DNA of 39,973 bases from a virus, in IMG/VR virus record IMGVR_UViG_3300025732_000094, positions 1 through 39,973 of that record; one strand, given 5' to 3'. The notes below the pieces were generated by a model. It made no database searches. It was not told where the DNA came from and saw only the letters and a list, made by a program, of their open reading frames with translations. Position numbers and translations under genes: made by a program. Shown here one piece after another: positions 10,913 through 16,873 of the stretch; position 1 is the first letter of the stretch; each line of letters begins with the position of its first letter.

Positions 10913-12344
10913 ATTGTTCAATATCCTGATATTGGGTCAGGAATAGTTGCCTAATCTCCGCGTCAGTTAGCGGATTTTCAGCAGTAAGTGAGGTAGTTAT
11001 ACGCTCATTGAGGGGTGGAAGCATGCGGGTCTGCGCCTTAATTGACTCTGGATCTTTAGAAACCCCAGCAATCCACATGGTCTTTTCAAACCAGTCAGTA
11101 AATGCTCCGTAGTCAAATAAGAATACGCGGACTGTCTGTTTCTTTCCACCAGTAACAACTTCTTGCGTCGCTGTTGTTGGAGATAGGAAGAATCCCTGAG
11201 CAAGTACTGCCTTTACTTCTTCAGTCCTAGGACCAAATGTCTTATAGGTAATCATTGGTCCTTCATTTGTAAGCCATTCTTGCGCACCCATCTCCATTCG
11301 CAGTTGCTGCTTCTGCTCTGGAGTGCGGACCTTAGCATTATCCCATCCAAATGTCCTGATCATATCTGAAATTGGCGTTGCTCGGTATAGGGCATCTCCA
11401 AAGTTTTGACCGTATACAGATGTATAGTATGCCCCAGCGTACCTCGCAGTCGTACCAGCGGCTCCTAATACGCCAACTGGTACTTCTACTGGACCAATAG
11501 GAGTTGATTCTACTCCCCTTGCTGATGCTTCCGCAACTGACATTTCAATATCGGTTCCTGGATTTGTATTTGGCTGTCCGCTTGTGATGGCATCAAGAAT
11601 AATTGGAAGAGCAAAAAATGCAATTCCCATTGCGATCCATCCAGCAGGACCAGCCCCGACCAATGGGGCAAGGAAGGATGCTGCTCCTCGTTGAACAATT
11701 CCCATTGCTGCAGTATCCACGAGACCGCCAATAGTCTGAGCAACAGCAGAGCCAGAAAGATCTCGTGCTAGATCTTCTGGTGATGCATACTTCAACTTTA
11801 GTGTTGGATCTGCTTCCCACATAGCGCGAGCGTCATCCTCAGAGGATGCAATGGCACTGATTGTGCCTCCAATAAGAATTGCGTTATTTACTGCCATGAA
11901 TGCTGCTCCGCCCCATCCAGCCTTTGTCGTTGGCAACCTAAACCGTCCTGGCTTCTTAAGTTCAGTAGCCTTTCCTTCAATTGTTAGTCCCTGTTCTCCA
12001 ACTGGGACAACTGCACGAGTTCTACTTACTCCTGCAGTTGCAGCCTGCGCTGCGGCTGCTGCTGGGTTTGCTGCTCCACGTGGTTTGCGTGCTGGCAGCG
12101 GCTTAAGTGCTGGGGCAGCCTTAGGTGTGGCTACACGCGATTTCTTTGCTGGGGGGTTCTTTGGAAGATCCTGTCTGGTTCTAGTAACCGATGGCTTCCA
12201 TCCTTGGCGTGTTGCCTGCTGAGGTGCGCTGATATTCCGCGTACTGCTCTTCGGCACGCGTGGGGCAAGTTGGGATGAGTCAGGAGTGGCGGCTCCAGAC
12301 CCATACCCCTCATATGATCGGGGTTGCGATATTGGTTTTACCAT
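10890..12344 (-). CDS. Membrane-segment-containing virion-type protein (484 aa), first late gene
   Basis: First gene of the leftward unit. Residues 1-110 are Pro/Ala/Arg/Lys-rich and probably disordered. Hydrophobic segments follow near 140-165 (WGGAAFMAVNNAILIGGTISAIA), 200-225 and 228-255 (GPAGWIAMGIAFFALPIILDAI); the C-terminal 180 residues look globular with Trp/Phe-rich patches. A Shine-Dalgarno GGAAGG lies 6 bases before the ATG. The combination of disordered basic N-terminus, glycine-rich membrane helices and late position resembles ejection or internal virion proteins of short-tailed phages, but no family was recognised. Confidence 0.75.
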   Translation of the reverse strand: MVKPISQPRSYEGYGSGAATPDSSQLAPRVPKSSTRNISAPQQATRQGWKPSVTRTRQDLPKNPPAKKSRVATPKAAPALKPLPARKPRGAANPAAAAAQAATAGVSRTRAVVPVGEQGLTIEGKATELKKPGRFRLPTTKAGWGGAAFMAVNNAILIGGTISAIASSEDDARAMWEADPTLKLKYASPEDLARDLSGSAVAQTIGGLVDTAAMGIVQRGAASFLAPLVGAGPAGWIAMGIAFFALPIILDAITSGQPNTNPGTDIEMSVAEASARGVESTPIGPVEVPVGVLGAAGTTARYAGAYYTSVYGQNFGDALYRATPISDMIRTFGWDNAKVRTPEQKQQLRMEMGAQEWLTNEGPMITYKTFGPRTEEVKAVLAQGFFLSPTTATQEVVTGGKKQTVRVFLFDYGAFTDWFEKTMWIAGVSKDPESIKAQTRMLPPLNERITTSLTAENPLTDAEIRQLFLTQYQDIEQYAIKAEE

Positions 12345-12354
12345 TCACCTTCCG

Positions 12355-12530
12355 CCTTTAAGGGTCTCGTTAGTATTCTTTTTAATCCTTATATACGGAT
12401 TAATGGGTCAATTATACACCATCCTTGACTACTTTTTGCTCTCGCTTAATTAAAATTTTTTTAAATTTTCTTAATATCAGGGGTAAATATACTACTGTTG
12501 GGTCATTTCAGGGGACCCTTTAAGGGTCTC
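12355..12530. repeat. 14-bp direct repeat CCTTTAAGGGTCTC (two copies)
   Basis: CCTTTAAGGGTCTC occurs at 12355-12368 and again at 12517-12530. The second copy is part of a near-perfect palindrome GACCCTT-T-AAGGGTC (12514-12528). The copies bracket the leftward TATAAT box and AT-rich tract, and the first lies immediately upstream of the late ribosome-binding site. A protein bound to both could loop out the promoter. Confidence 0.6.
12382..12416 (-). promoter_or_regulatory. Putative late promoter (TATAAT) with inverted repeat downstream
   Basis: On the minus strand a consensus -10 box TATAAT is complementary to 12411-12416. The AT-rich tract 12431-12476 upstream could serve as an UP-like element; no good -35 is present, as expected of an activator-dependent promoter. 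Just downstream lies an inverted repeat TTAATCC-N8-GGATTAA (12382-12403), placed where a repressor would block initiation or early elongation. It is the only convincing start for the roughly 27-kb late unit. Confidence 0.5.
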
Positions 12531-12570
12531 TCCATGGTGATTGTGAAGGCATCTTAACTCTCCCTTCTGT

Positions 12571-12631
12571 GAGGGGGCTGATAACCCATACTTACAGGCT
12601 GGAAGACCCGCGTCGGGGTTATCAGAGGGGG
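12571..12631. repeat. 10-bp inverted repeat flanked by 7-bp direct repeats
   Basis: CTGATAACCC (12578-12587) and its reverse complement GGGTTATCAG (12616-12625) are separated by 28 bases. GAGGGGG abuts the left arm (12571-12577) and recurs at the right arm (12625-12631, sharing one base). A small CCCG-CGT-CGGG hairpin lies inside the right half. It may be a folded RNA, an origin element or a protein-bound dyad; at about 60 bp it is too small to be a mobile element with a gene. Confidence 0.6.
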
Positions 12632-12637
12632 TGTTCA

Positions 12638-12664
12638 GTGCGGAGGTACGGTGTACCGCCGCAC
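12638..12664 (+). promoter_or_regulatory. Strong hairpin burying a Shine-Dalgarno sequence
   Basis: GTGCGG-a-GGTAC-GGT-GTACC-g-CCGCAC folds into an 11-bp stem with one internal mismatch and a three-base loop. The left arm contains CGGAGGTACGG, an 11-mer found again at 12991-13001 as the ribosome-binding site of the first early gene. There is no following T-tract, so a plain terminator is unlikely. Confidence 0.55.
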
Positions 12665-12666
12665 GC

Positions 12667-12829
12667 ACACGCACGCACAAAGCCGCCGAGGGACCCGCCC
12701 CAGCAAAATTCGGGTCTATTCCACACGCACGACCGATCAATTGTGCAAACCGTCCCACACGCAGGGAGGTTGTGTTATACCCCCCTCTTTTCCCACACGC
12801 ACGTATGACACGCACGACGTGACACGCAG
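12667..12829. repeat. Iteron-like array of ACACGCA(C/G), six copies
   Basis: ACACGCAC or ACACGCAG starts at 12667, 12723, 12757, 12795, 12808 and 12822, all in the same orientation; the last three are 13-14 bases apart, a little over one helical turn. One more copy lies inside the first early gene at 13089. Same-strand clusters of this kind bind initiators or regulators. The lead position before an operon that encodes a DnaB helicase makes an origin plausible. Confidence 0.55.
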
Positions 12830-12862
12830 GACGCGAGCGTCATGACGTGGGTGTCAACGCGT

Positions 12863-12904
12863 TCTGTCAACTTTGTTGACAGATGCAGACCGACCCCTTA
12901 ACTT
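12863..12904 (+). promoter_or_regulatory. Putative early promoter overlapped by a 21-bp dyad
   Basis: A consensus -35 TTGACA (12876-12881) is followed after 17 bases by TAACTT (12899-12904), a modest -10. The -35 lies in the right arm of a perfect dyad TCTGTCAAC-TTT-GTTGACAGA (12863-12883), and a further GTCAAC sits at 12853. A protein binding the dyad would compete with RNA polymerase, so this is a candidate operator. Confidence 0.5.
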
Positions 12905-13004
12905 GTTGTCTCATGGTTGGCGGTAGCCTTGCCCAAAGCATAGTGCCGCTCTCCCATCGGCAGCCTAGCCGCCCTAGGCAACGGATGACACGGAGGTACG
13001 GAAC

Positions 13005-13385
13005 ATGGCAGGAATCAAGAAGATCGTCGTAGACGATCTGCAGCGACAGGTTGCTGAACTCAAGGCAGCCTTGGCAGCACAGACAGGGACACGCACACAG
13101 GCTTCGGCAAAGCCGAAGAAGAAGTCTGCTAAGAAGCCTACGGCTTCGGCATTTGTCAAGGCTGCATCGGCTACGCCGATCAAGTCTGGCAAGGGCAAGG
13201 CTTACACCATCACCCTTGGTGATGTTGTACTGAATTGCAACGAGCAGACACGGGGAATTATCAAGACGACGGCTACCCTTGGTAGCCAGACTCGCCACTT
13301 GGTATTCCGACCAAGCACCAACTCTGCTATGCAGAGTGGGGCTTATATCGCTTCGGTTCTCCGAGGCAAGGGACTCTTTGCTTAA
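13005..13385 (+). CDS. First early gene: small basic protein with coiled-coil N-terminus
   Basis: 126 residues. Residues 1-27 form a predicted coiled coil (KKIVVDDLQRQVAELKAALAAQ), followed by a Thr/Lys/Ala-rich linker (SAKPKKKSAKKPTASAF) and a compact C-terminal domain of about 65 residues beginning GKGKAYTITLGDVVLN, with a beta-rich start and SNSAMQSGAYIASVL at the end. The ribosome-binding site CGGAGG is strong and a small hairpin (12963-12979) precedes it, so it may be the most expressed early gene. No family was recognised. A basic linker with an oligomerising helix would suit a DNA-binding early regulator or host-takeover protein. Confidence 0.8.
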   Translation: MAGIKKIVVDDLQRQVAELKAALAAQTGTRTQASAKPKKKSAKKPTASAFVKAASATPIKSGKGKAYTITLGDVVLNCNEQTRGIIKTTATLGSQTRHLVFRPSTNSAMQSGAYIASVLRGKGLFA

Positions 13386-13409
13386 GCAAAGAGCAAGCAA
13401 GCGTCATGA

Positions 13410-13431
13410 CCCAGCCCCTTATGGGGCTGGG
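13410..13431 (+). terminator. Hairpin after first early gene (attenuator or processing site)
   Basis: CCCAGCCCC-TTAT-GGGGCTGGG makes a perfect 9-bp stem 24 bases past the stop of the first early gene. There is no T-tract after it, so full intrinsic termination is doubtful; partial attenuation or protection of the first message is more likely. Confidence 0.5.
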
Positions 13432-13457
13432 CATGCGCACAATTGGAGGTTAGGGAT

Positions 13458-13619
13458 ATGCATTACATTGATTGCCCAATTAGCGAGGGCAAGGATTGTA
13501 CCTGTAGGAATTGCCAACACTATTCTTATAGAATAGTGAGGGACGAGGATGGCAGGAGAATTGTCTGGCTATGCTTTGATTGCGAAGCAACAATTTGGAG
13601 GGAGATTGATTATGTATGA
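13458..13619 (+). CDS. Small zinc-ribbon-like protein (53 aa)
   Basis: 53 residues with six Cys; CRNC near 16-19 and CFDC near 39-42 form two CxxC knuckles around a short beta hairpin, the pattern of a small zinc ribbon. A Shine-Dalgarno GGAGG precedes the ATG. It overlaps the next gene by 8 bases. Ribbons of this size bind nucleic acid or a protein partner such as RNA polymerase; here the target is unknown. Confidence 0.65.
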   Translation: MHYIDCPISEGKDCTCRNCQHYSYRIVRDEDGRRIVWLCFDCEATIWREIDYV

Positions 13620-13818
13620 GCAGATCCACACAAATGGAGCAACCACCACTTTCGCGAGGGTCTATGAATTGAAGCGTCCCGAAGGGACGGTCTGGATCTT
13701 TGAGAAGATGGCAGCGGATATTGTCAATAGCGAATGTGAAACATTCGGTATTGAGGAGTTTGAACTGCAGTATTATGCAGAGGAGCGGCTGCAGCAGGCA
13801 ATTAAGGAGGGCGTATGA
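13612..13818 (+). CDS. Small hypothetical protein (68 aa)
   Basis: 68 residues starting at the ATG at 13612 behind GGAGGG (MYEQIHTNGATTTFARVYELKRPEG). It has an alternating beta-rich first half and an acidic helical second half ending EERLQQAIKEGV. No domain recognised. It overlaps neighbours on both sides (8 bases upstream, ATGA downstream), so translation is likely coupled. Confidence 0.65.
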   Translation: MYEQIHTNGATTTFARVYELKRPEGTVWIFEKMAADIVNSECETFGIEEFELQYYAEERLQQAIKEGV

Positions 13819-13925
13819 TTTGGCTTGAGGATATTGTTGAAGCAATTGGCAAGGTGTTCGTACTAGTAGGCTTTGCCTACCTATTTGCCCATGTAGTTGT
13901 ATGGGTGTTTGGAATTGGGAGGTAG
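13815..13925 (+). CDS. Single-pass membrane mini-protein (36 aa)
   Basis: 36 residues (MIWLEDIVEAIGKVFVLVGF…) with one hydrophobic segment spanning about residues 13-33. The ATG overlaps the upstream stop (ATGA) and follows AAGGAGG. It may sit in the host membrane; superinfection exclusion or interference with a membrane complex is possible for such a product, without direct evidence. Confidence 0.5.
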   Translation: MIWLEDIVEAIGKVFVLVGFAYLFAHVVVWVFGIGR

Positions 13926-13926
13926 C

Positions 13927-14115
13927 ATGAAGGTGCAACTTGAATGGATTGACGGACAAGAGCAGGAATTGTACGAGAAATTGTACGAGGACGCAATTAC
14001 TACCAACAAGGGGTATCGGAAGTTTGATTTGCATGGGCTATGCAATATCCTTGGCTACTGTGATTGTGCCGAGGCAAGTAAGCCAGAAAGGGAAGGTCTA
14101 TTGGATTGTGAGTAG
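13927..14115 (+). CDS. Small hypothetical protein (62 aa)
   Basis: 62 residues starting MKVQLEWIDGQEQELYEKLYEDA, one base after the previous stop and behind GGGAGG. It is acidic with Cys residues at the end (LCNILGYCDCAEA) that could bind a metal, though spacing is not a standard ribbon. Function unknown. Confidence 0.6.
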   Translation: MKVQLEWIDGQEQELYEKLYEDAITTNKGYRKFDLHGLCNILGYCDCAEASKPEREGLLDCE

Positions 14116-14329
14116 GCAAATCGGCATCAGCGCAACGGATCGCAATCAACCAGTGGTTGAATGTTTCCGCTGCAAGAAGGAAGCCAATTGGTTGGGCGTG
14201 GAATTCACGCACACACAAACAGACAAGGAGGTGGAATTTGTAGAAGCGTACTGCGATAATTGTGGGCATCACGACACCCACGTAGGGAATTGCTGCCACC
14301 TAGGAAGAGAGCAGCGCAAGAAGAGGTAA
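14108..14329 (+). CDS. Zinc-ribbon protein (about 73 aa, GTG start)
   Basis: Reading from a GTG at 14108, which overlaps the preceding gene by 8 bases, gives about 73 residues with two CxxC knuckles (CFRCKKEANW and CDNCGHHDTH) about 30 residues apart plus a CC pair near the end, a treble-clef or ribbon-like zinc site. No ATG exists upstream outside the previous gene. The tail is basic (REQRKKR). Unknown target; likely nucleic acid or protein binding. Confidence 0.6.
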   Translation: MSRQIGISATDRNQPVVECFRCKKEANWLGVEFTHTQTDKEVEFVEAYCDNCGHHDTHVGNCCHLGREQRKKR

Positions 14330-14332
14330 ATT

Positions 14333-14713
14333 ATGTACCGCATGTACACAATTAAGGTGAACGAGCATGGTGTTCAGTTTCAATTAATGGATCTTAATAT
14401 ATCAAAGCATGACTTTGATATGGAGGATCAGATCGCATTCTATGCACAAGTTGTGCATGACCTGCGGCTGCGTTGCGACAATTGGGATGGGTGTCCAGAC
14501 AGGGAGAACTTTGACAGGGAGTATTGCACCTTGGCTATGGACAGGACAATTGAGCAGCGCGCAAGAATGGTTGAGGAATTGATCAAAGATTGGGTCAAGT
14601 CCAATAGCGTATGGCAAGTCTCGCTCAAGTATGGCGAGCAATTCAGGCAGATCACCTGCTTTGATCTGACTGGAGAAGCAATTATGCAGGTGCAAATTGA
14701 GGAGGAACGATGA
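14333..14713 (+). CDS. Hypothetical protein (126 aa)
   Basis: 126 residues, mixed alpha/beta, with a beta-rich start (MYTIKVNEHGVQFQLMDLNIS), a helical middle (TIEQRARMVEELIKDWVKSNSVWQVSLKY) and an acidic end. It follows GAAGAGG and overlaps the next gene by four bases (ATGA). No family recognised. It lies in the block of small early genes likely to tune host functions. Confidence 0.65.
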   Translation: MYRMYTIKVNEHGVQFQLMDLNISKHDFDMEDQIAFYAQVVHDLRLRCDNWDGCPDRENFDREYCTLAMDRTIEQRARMVEELIKDWVKSNSVWQVSLKYGEQFRQITCFDLTGEAIMQVQIEEER

Positions 14714-14967
14714 GGGAATACGGCAATTATCGTATGCTCATGAACAAGTACAACCAATTGTCCAAGTACATGCGTAAGGTACGCAATTGGATGGAGGTGT
14801 ACCAGAATAGAGCGCTCGCAATTGACGCAGGGTGGAGTGATATTGTTGAGATTGAACAATATTACACGACGCTTGAGATGCGTAAGATCTCGCACGATCT
14901 TGCGGAACTTGATCCGCAAGGGGTATTGCGACGCAAATATGAGGAGGACAACAATGGCAGCCGATGA
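14710..14967 (+). CDS. Helical hypothetical protein (85 aa)
   Basis: 85 residues, almost entirely helical and rich in Tyr, Lys, Met and Glu (NYRMLMNKYNQLSKYMRKVRNWMEVYQNRALAIDAGW). A two-helix hairpin or coiled coil is likely. Its start overlaps the upstream stop (ATGA) and its end overlaps the next gene by 14 bases. Function unknown. Confidence 0.65.
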   Translation: MREYGNYRMLMNKYNQLSKYMRKVRNWMEVYQNRALAIDAGWSDIVEIEQYYTTLEMRKISHDLAELDPQGVLRRKYEEDNNGSR

Positions 14968-15265
14968 ATTGCGCATGCAACTACAGGACATCGTTGATCG
15001 GCTCGTGGAAAACCACGATCCAGAAGACGATGACAACCAGTTCCTATCAATTGATTTGGAGCGGGTTGCAAAAGTGTGGATCACCTTTGGTGGTCCCAAT
15101 ATCTGGATTGAATTGCGGGAATATTCCAAGTCCGTAATTCATGGTGCATGGGGTTCCGACACAGCCAAAGTATGGCTGACCGATGAGGAAGAGGCAAGCG
15201 TATTGGCAGCGCTTGGCGCATCGGATATTGCGGAACTGTTGGATGGATTGGAGGCACGAGGATGA
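14954..15265 (+). CDS. Hypothetical protein (103 aa)
   Basis: 103 residues starting at the ATG at 14954 behind GAGGAGG (MAADELRMQLQDIVDRLVEN). It has an acidic helix, a beta meander around a VWITFGGPNIWIELREYS segment, and a C-terminal acidic helix (EEEASVLAALGASDIAELLDGLEARG). Reminiscent of small phage proteins of unknown function; no domain assigned. Overlaps the next gene by four bases. Confidence 0.65.
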   Translation: MAADELRMQLQDIVDRLVENHDPEDDDNQFLSIDLERVAKVWITFGGPNIWIELREYSKSVIHGAWGSDTAKVWLTDEEEASVLAALGASDIAELLDGLEARG

Positions 15266-15636
15266 GTATTGAGCAGGATATTCTGGACGCAATTGAGGCT
15301 GGCGTAGCAGCGGGGAGGGACGCAATTCCTGAACCAATGGTCGTCAAAGATACACAGTCCGATAGGAATTGGTACGTGTCCGAGGGTCCATGCGGATTTG
15401 CATGGGTAGAATTCAAGGGCAATACCAAGTTTGCTCGTGCTGTCAAGAGGATCTTTGAGGGCAAGGATCGCAATGGGTTGGTGTCATATGGCAACGCCTA
15501 CCCTACAGGCAAGCAACTCTGGATCACAGCGTTCGGTCAATCATATGATCGGAAGTCTGCTATGGCAGGTGCTATCGCTAGAGTATTGCGTGAGCGTGGG
15601 TACGCTGACGTATGGGCAGGCGGGAGGTTGGACTGA
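15262..15636 (+). CDS. Hypothetical protein (124 aa)
   Basis: 124 residues starting with an acidic helix (SIEQDILDAIEAGVAAGRDAI) and then an alpha/beta domain with Trp/Gly-rich turns (SEGPCGFAWVEFKGNTKFARAVKRIF … LWITAFGQSYDRKSAMAGAIARVLRERGY). Start overlaps the previous stop (ATGA) behind GGAGG, and its stop shares a base with the next start. No family recognised. Confidence 0.65.
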   Translation: MSIEQDILDAIEAGVAAGRDAIPEPMVVKDTQSDRNWYVSEGPCGFAWVEFKGNTKFARAVKRIFEGKDRNGLVSYGNAYPTGKQLWITAFGQSYDRKSAMAGAIARVLRERGYADVWAGGRLD

Positions 15637-15779
15637 TGAGTTGGCACACAGACAATTGCGACATATGCAATATGGACTTCGGTCCATTCGGGATGATCAT
15701 TTGTCCTGAGTGCATGAAGTCATATTGCAATGAGTGCAATTCAACAGGGCATGATTGTGAGGTGCAAGATGATGAGTAA
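15636..15779 (+). CDS. Small zinc-finger protein (47 aa)
   Basis: 47 residues with CDIC, CPEC and CNEC knuckles plus a closing HDC, eight potential ligands in total (MSWHTDNCDICNMDFGPFG…). The density suggests a two-zinc, RING- or B-box-like fold or a ribbon pair. The TGATG junction couples it to the upstream gene, and it overlaps the next ORF by 11 bases. Target unknown. Confidence 0.6.
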   Translation: MSWHTDNCDICNMDFGPFGMIICPECMKSYCNECNSTGHDCEVQDDE

Positions 15780-15999
15780 GATGAAGGAGTCGGTTGACTT
15801 CTGGCTTGACAATCATGGGTCGCTTGGGATTCTCCGCCCATATTCGGAGCGAGCAAAGGAGTGGATGGATGAGCGCAAGTTAGAGAACACATTCGGGCAG
15901 GACAATTACCTGTTCGGATTTGGTGGTATGGTAATTGAACCAAGGTACTTCAACGCAATTGTTGAAGCGCTGACAGACGAGGGATACCTCGTCGGATAG
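15769..15999 (+). CDS. Small hypothetical protein (76 aa)
   Basis: Starts at the ATG pair at 15769/15772, seven bases after GAGG; the longer frame is open further upstream but has no better site. Aromatic, mixed-charge protein with a GFGGMVIEPRYFNAIVEALTDEGYLV end that looks well folded. Unknown function. Confidence 0.6.
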   Translation: MMSKMKESVDFWLDNHGSLGILRPYSERAKEWMDERKLENTFGQDNYLFGFGGMVIEPRYFNAIVEALTDEGYLVG

Positions 16000-16011
16000 G
16001 AGGACATATGA
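15994..16011 (+). repeat. 18-bp translation-initiation module, copy 1
   Basis: GGATAGGAGGACATATGA, containing the stop of one gene, a perfect AGGAGG ribosome-binding site and the next ATG, is repeated exactly at 17174-17191. Shared junctions of this type can act as recombination points for gene shuffling. Confidence 0.65.
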
Positions 16012-16451
16012 GCAGCAACTATTTCTATAGCGATTACAGCGACATGAACGATATCGCATCAGCAATTGATGACGCTATGTCAGCGTTGCGTGAGGCGGAA
16101 TCAGTGGTCAGCAACTTTGAGGATGTGGATATTGATGATATCGTATCCGAGAAAGTTGGCGACCAGATTGAGGAAGTGCGCGACCAGTACAAGGAATTGT
16201 ACGAGTCCGCGTTCGCCGCAACTAACTCCGTCGTTAAAAACACTGAGGATGAGATTGACACTAACGTGGCAATTAAACTCTTCAATGTAATTACTTGGCT
16301 GTTTGATAACGCAAGCAGCGACCCATATCGCAGCAAGTACCACGTCCTGTCTGGTATTGAGCAGACGCTACGTGAGTACAAGGACAAGCGATTTGAAGAG
16401 TTGCAGGCAGCAGAGGCAGCGAAGTCTGCCCCTGATACGGCAGCGTACTAA
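16008..16451 (+). CDS. Acidic coiled-coil hypothetical protein (147 aa)
   Basis: 147 residues, strongly acidic and helical. Residues about 14-70 (NDIASAIDDAMSALREAESVVSNFED … IEEVRDQYKELYESAF) look like a coiled coil; a short hydrophobic helix follows (VAIKLFNVITWLFDNASS). An ideal AGGAGG lies 7 bases before the ATG. No family recognised. Acidic small early proteins sometimes mimic DNA or sequester host factors; there is no direct sign here. Confidence 0.65.
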   Translation: MSSNYFYSDYSDMNDIASAIDDAMSALREAESVVSNFEDVDIDDIVSEKVGDQIEEVRDQYKELYESAFAATNSVVKNTEDEIDTNVAIKLFNVITWLFDNASSDPYRSKYHVLSGIEQTLREYKDKRFEELQAAEAAKSAPDTAAY

Positions 16452-16873
16452 TGGTAATCGCGCTGCTATTGGCAGCGCTGAGTGGCATCGTCCCTCCCCC
16501 TATTGCGGGGGAGGGACGCGCTACTTGGTATGACGCAACACGGAATAACGCTTGGTATACCAGAGGCGGCAACCGTATGTACGGAGCCGTTGGTAATTGG
16601 AGATGGGGAGACACGCCGTATGACGTGATCGTAACTAATATCCAGAATGGCAAGCGAGTACGAGTCGTCATCACCGACTATTGCGAGGCTTGCGACGAGG
16701 GTAGAAACCTGATAGACTTATCGCCAGAGGCGTTCAAGAAGTTGGGCTACCCCCTATTAAGAGGAGTCATGTGGGTACGAATTACGTACCCAAATAGAAA
16801 GGACGTATATGAAAAAGTTTCTTGTAAGTGTCAAGGTTCCTTCGGTCAGCACCTCTATTTGTGTTACCGCTAA
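16451..16873 (+). CDS. Secreted RlpA-like double-psi beta-barrel protein
   Basis: 140 residues with a short N-terminal hydrophobic segment (VIALLLAALSGIV), likely a signal peptide, followed by a DPBB domain: GEGRATWYDA near 20-29, then VRVVITDYCEACDEGRNLIDLSPEAFKKLG at about 70-99. The latter carries the Asp of the 'V-x-D-x-C' motif (Asp76), Cys78 and Cys81, and IDLSPEAF, hallmarks of RlpA and expansin-like barrels. Host RlpA proteins cut or bind glycan strands at the cell wall. The last 25 residues, after the barrel ends at VRITYPN, are read through the start of the next gene. An early-expressed exported wall-active protein is unusual; a lysis or host-wall remodelling role is inferred. Confidence 0.8.
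   Translation: MVIALLLAALSGIVPPPIAGEGRATWYDATRNNAWYTRGGNRMYGAVGNWRWGDTPYDVIVTNIQNGKRVRVVITDYCEACDEGRNLIDLSPEAFKKLGYPLLRGVMWVRITYPNRKDVYEKVSCKCQGSFGQHLYLCYR
16489..16518 (+). promoter_or_regulatory. 12-bp GC-rich hairpin inside the RlpA-like gene
   Basis: CGTCCCTCCCCC and GGGGGAGGGACG pair perfectly around a six-base loop (16501-16506), 38 bases into the RlpA-like reading frame at the end of the signal peptide. No T-tract follows, so pausing or control of translation of the exported protein is more likely than termination. Confidence 0.6.

Larger units (their letters stand above)
12345..13004. other. Divergent intergenic control region (candidate origin and early/late switch)
   Basis: The only non-coding stretch over 300 bases. 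Reading rightward it holds a 14-bp direct repeat copy, an inverted repeat, a leftward TATAAT box, a very AT-rich tract (about 12431-12476), a GACCCTT-T-AAGGGTC palindrome, a 10-bp inverted repeat flanked by 7-bp direct repeats, a GC-rich hairpin, six ACACGCA boxes, a TTGACA box inside a dyad, and a leader hairpin GCCTAG/CTAGGC (12963-12979) before the first early gene. Short ORFs cross it on both strands but are His/Arg/Thr-rich products of the repeats and are not convincing. Confidence 0.75.

Noticed and set aside
12571-12631. Insertion sequence or MITE
   Set aside because: Arms and flanking repeats look suggestive, but the unit is only about 60 bp, single copy and has no known transposon ends.
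12540-12665. tRNA gene
   Set aside because: The arms do not form a cloverleaf with acceptor, anticodon and T-loop elements; no tRNA was found anywhere by eye.
12492-12815. 107-codon minus-strand ORF across the divergent region
   Set aside because: No ribosome-binding site, crosses all the dyads and repeats, and the translation lacks a protein-like pattern.
12651-12845. 64-codon frame from a GTG after the hairpin Shine-Dalgarno
   Set aside because: The product is Arg/Thr/His-rich because it translates the ACACGCA boxes; overlapping frames give similar low-complexity output. Kept only as part of a regulatory finding.
12867-13400. 177-codon minus-strand ORF opposite the first early gene
   Set aside because: Antisense to a gene with a strong ribosome-binding site; translation is Leu/Cys/Arg-rich with no domain.
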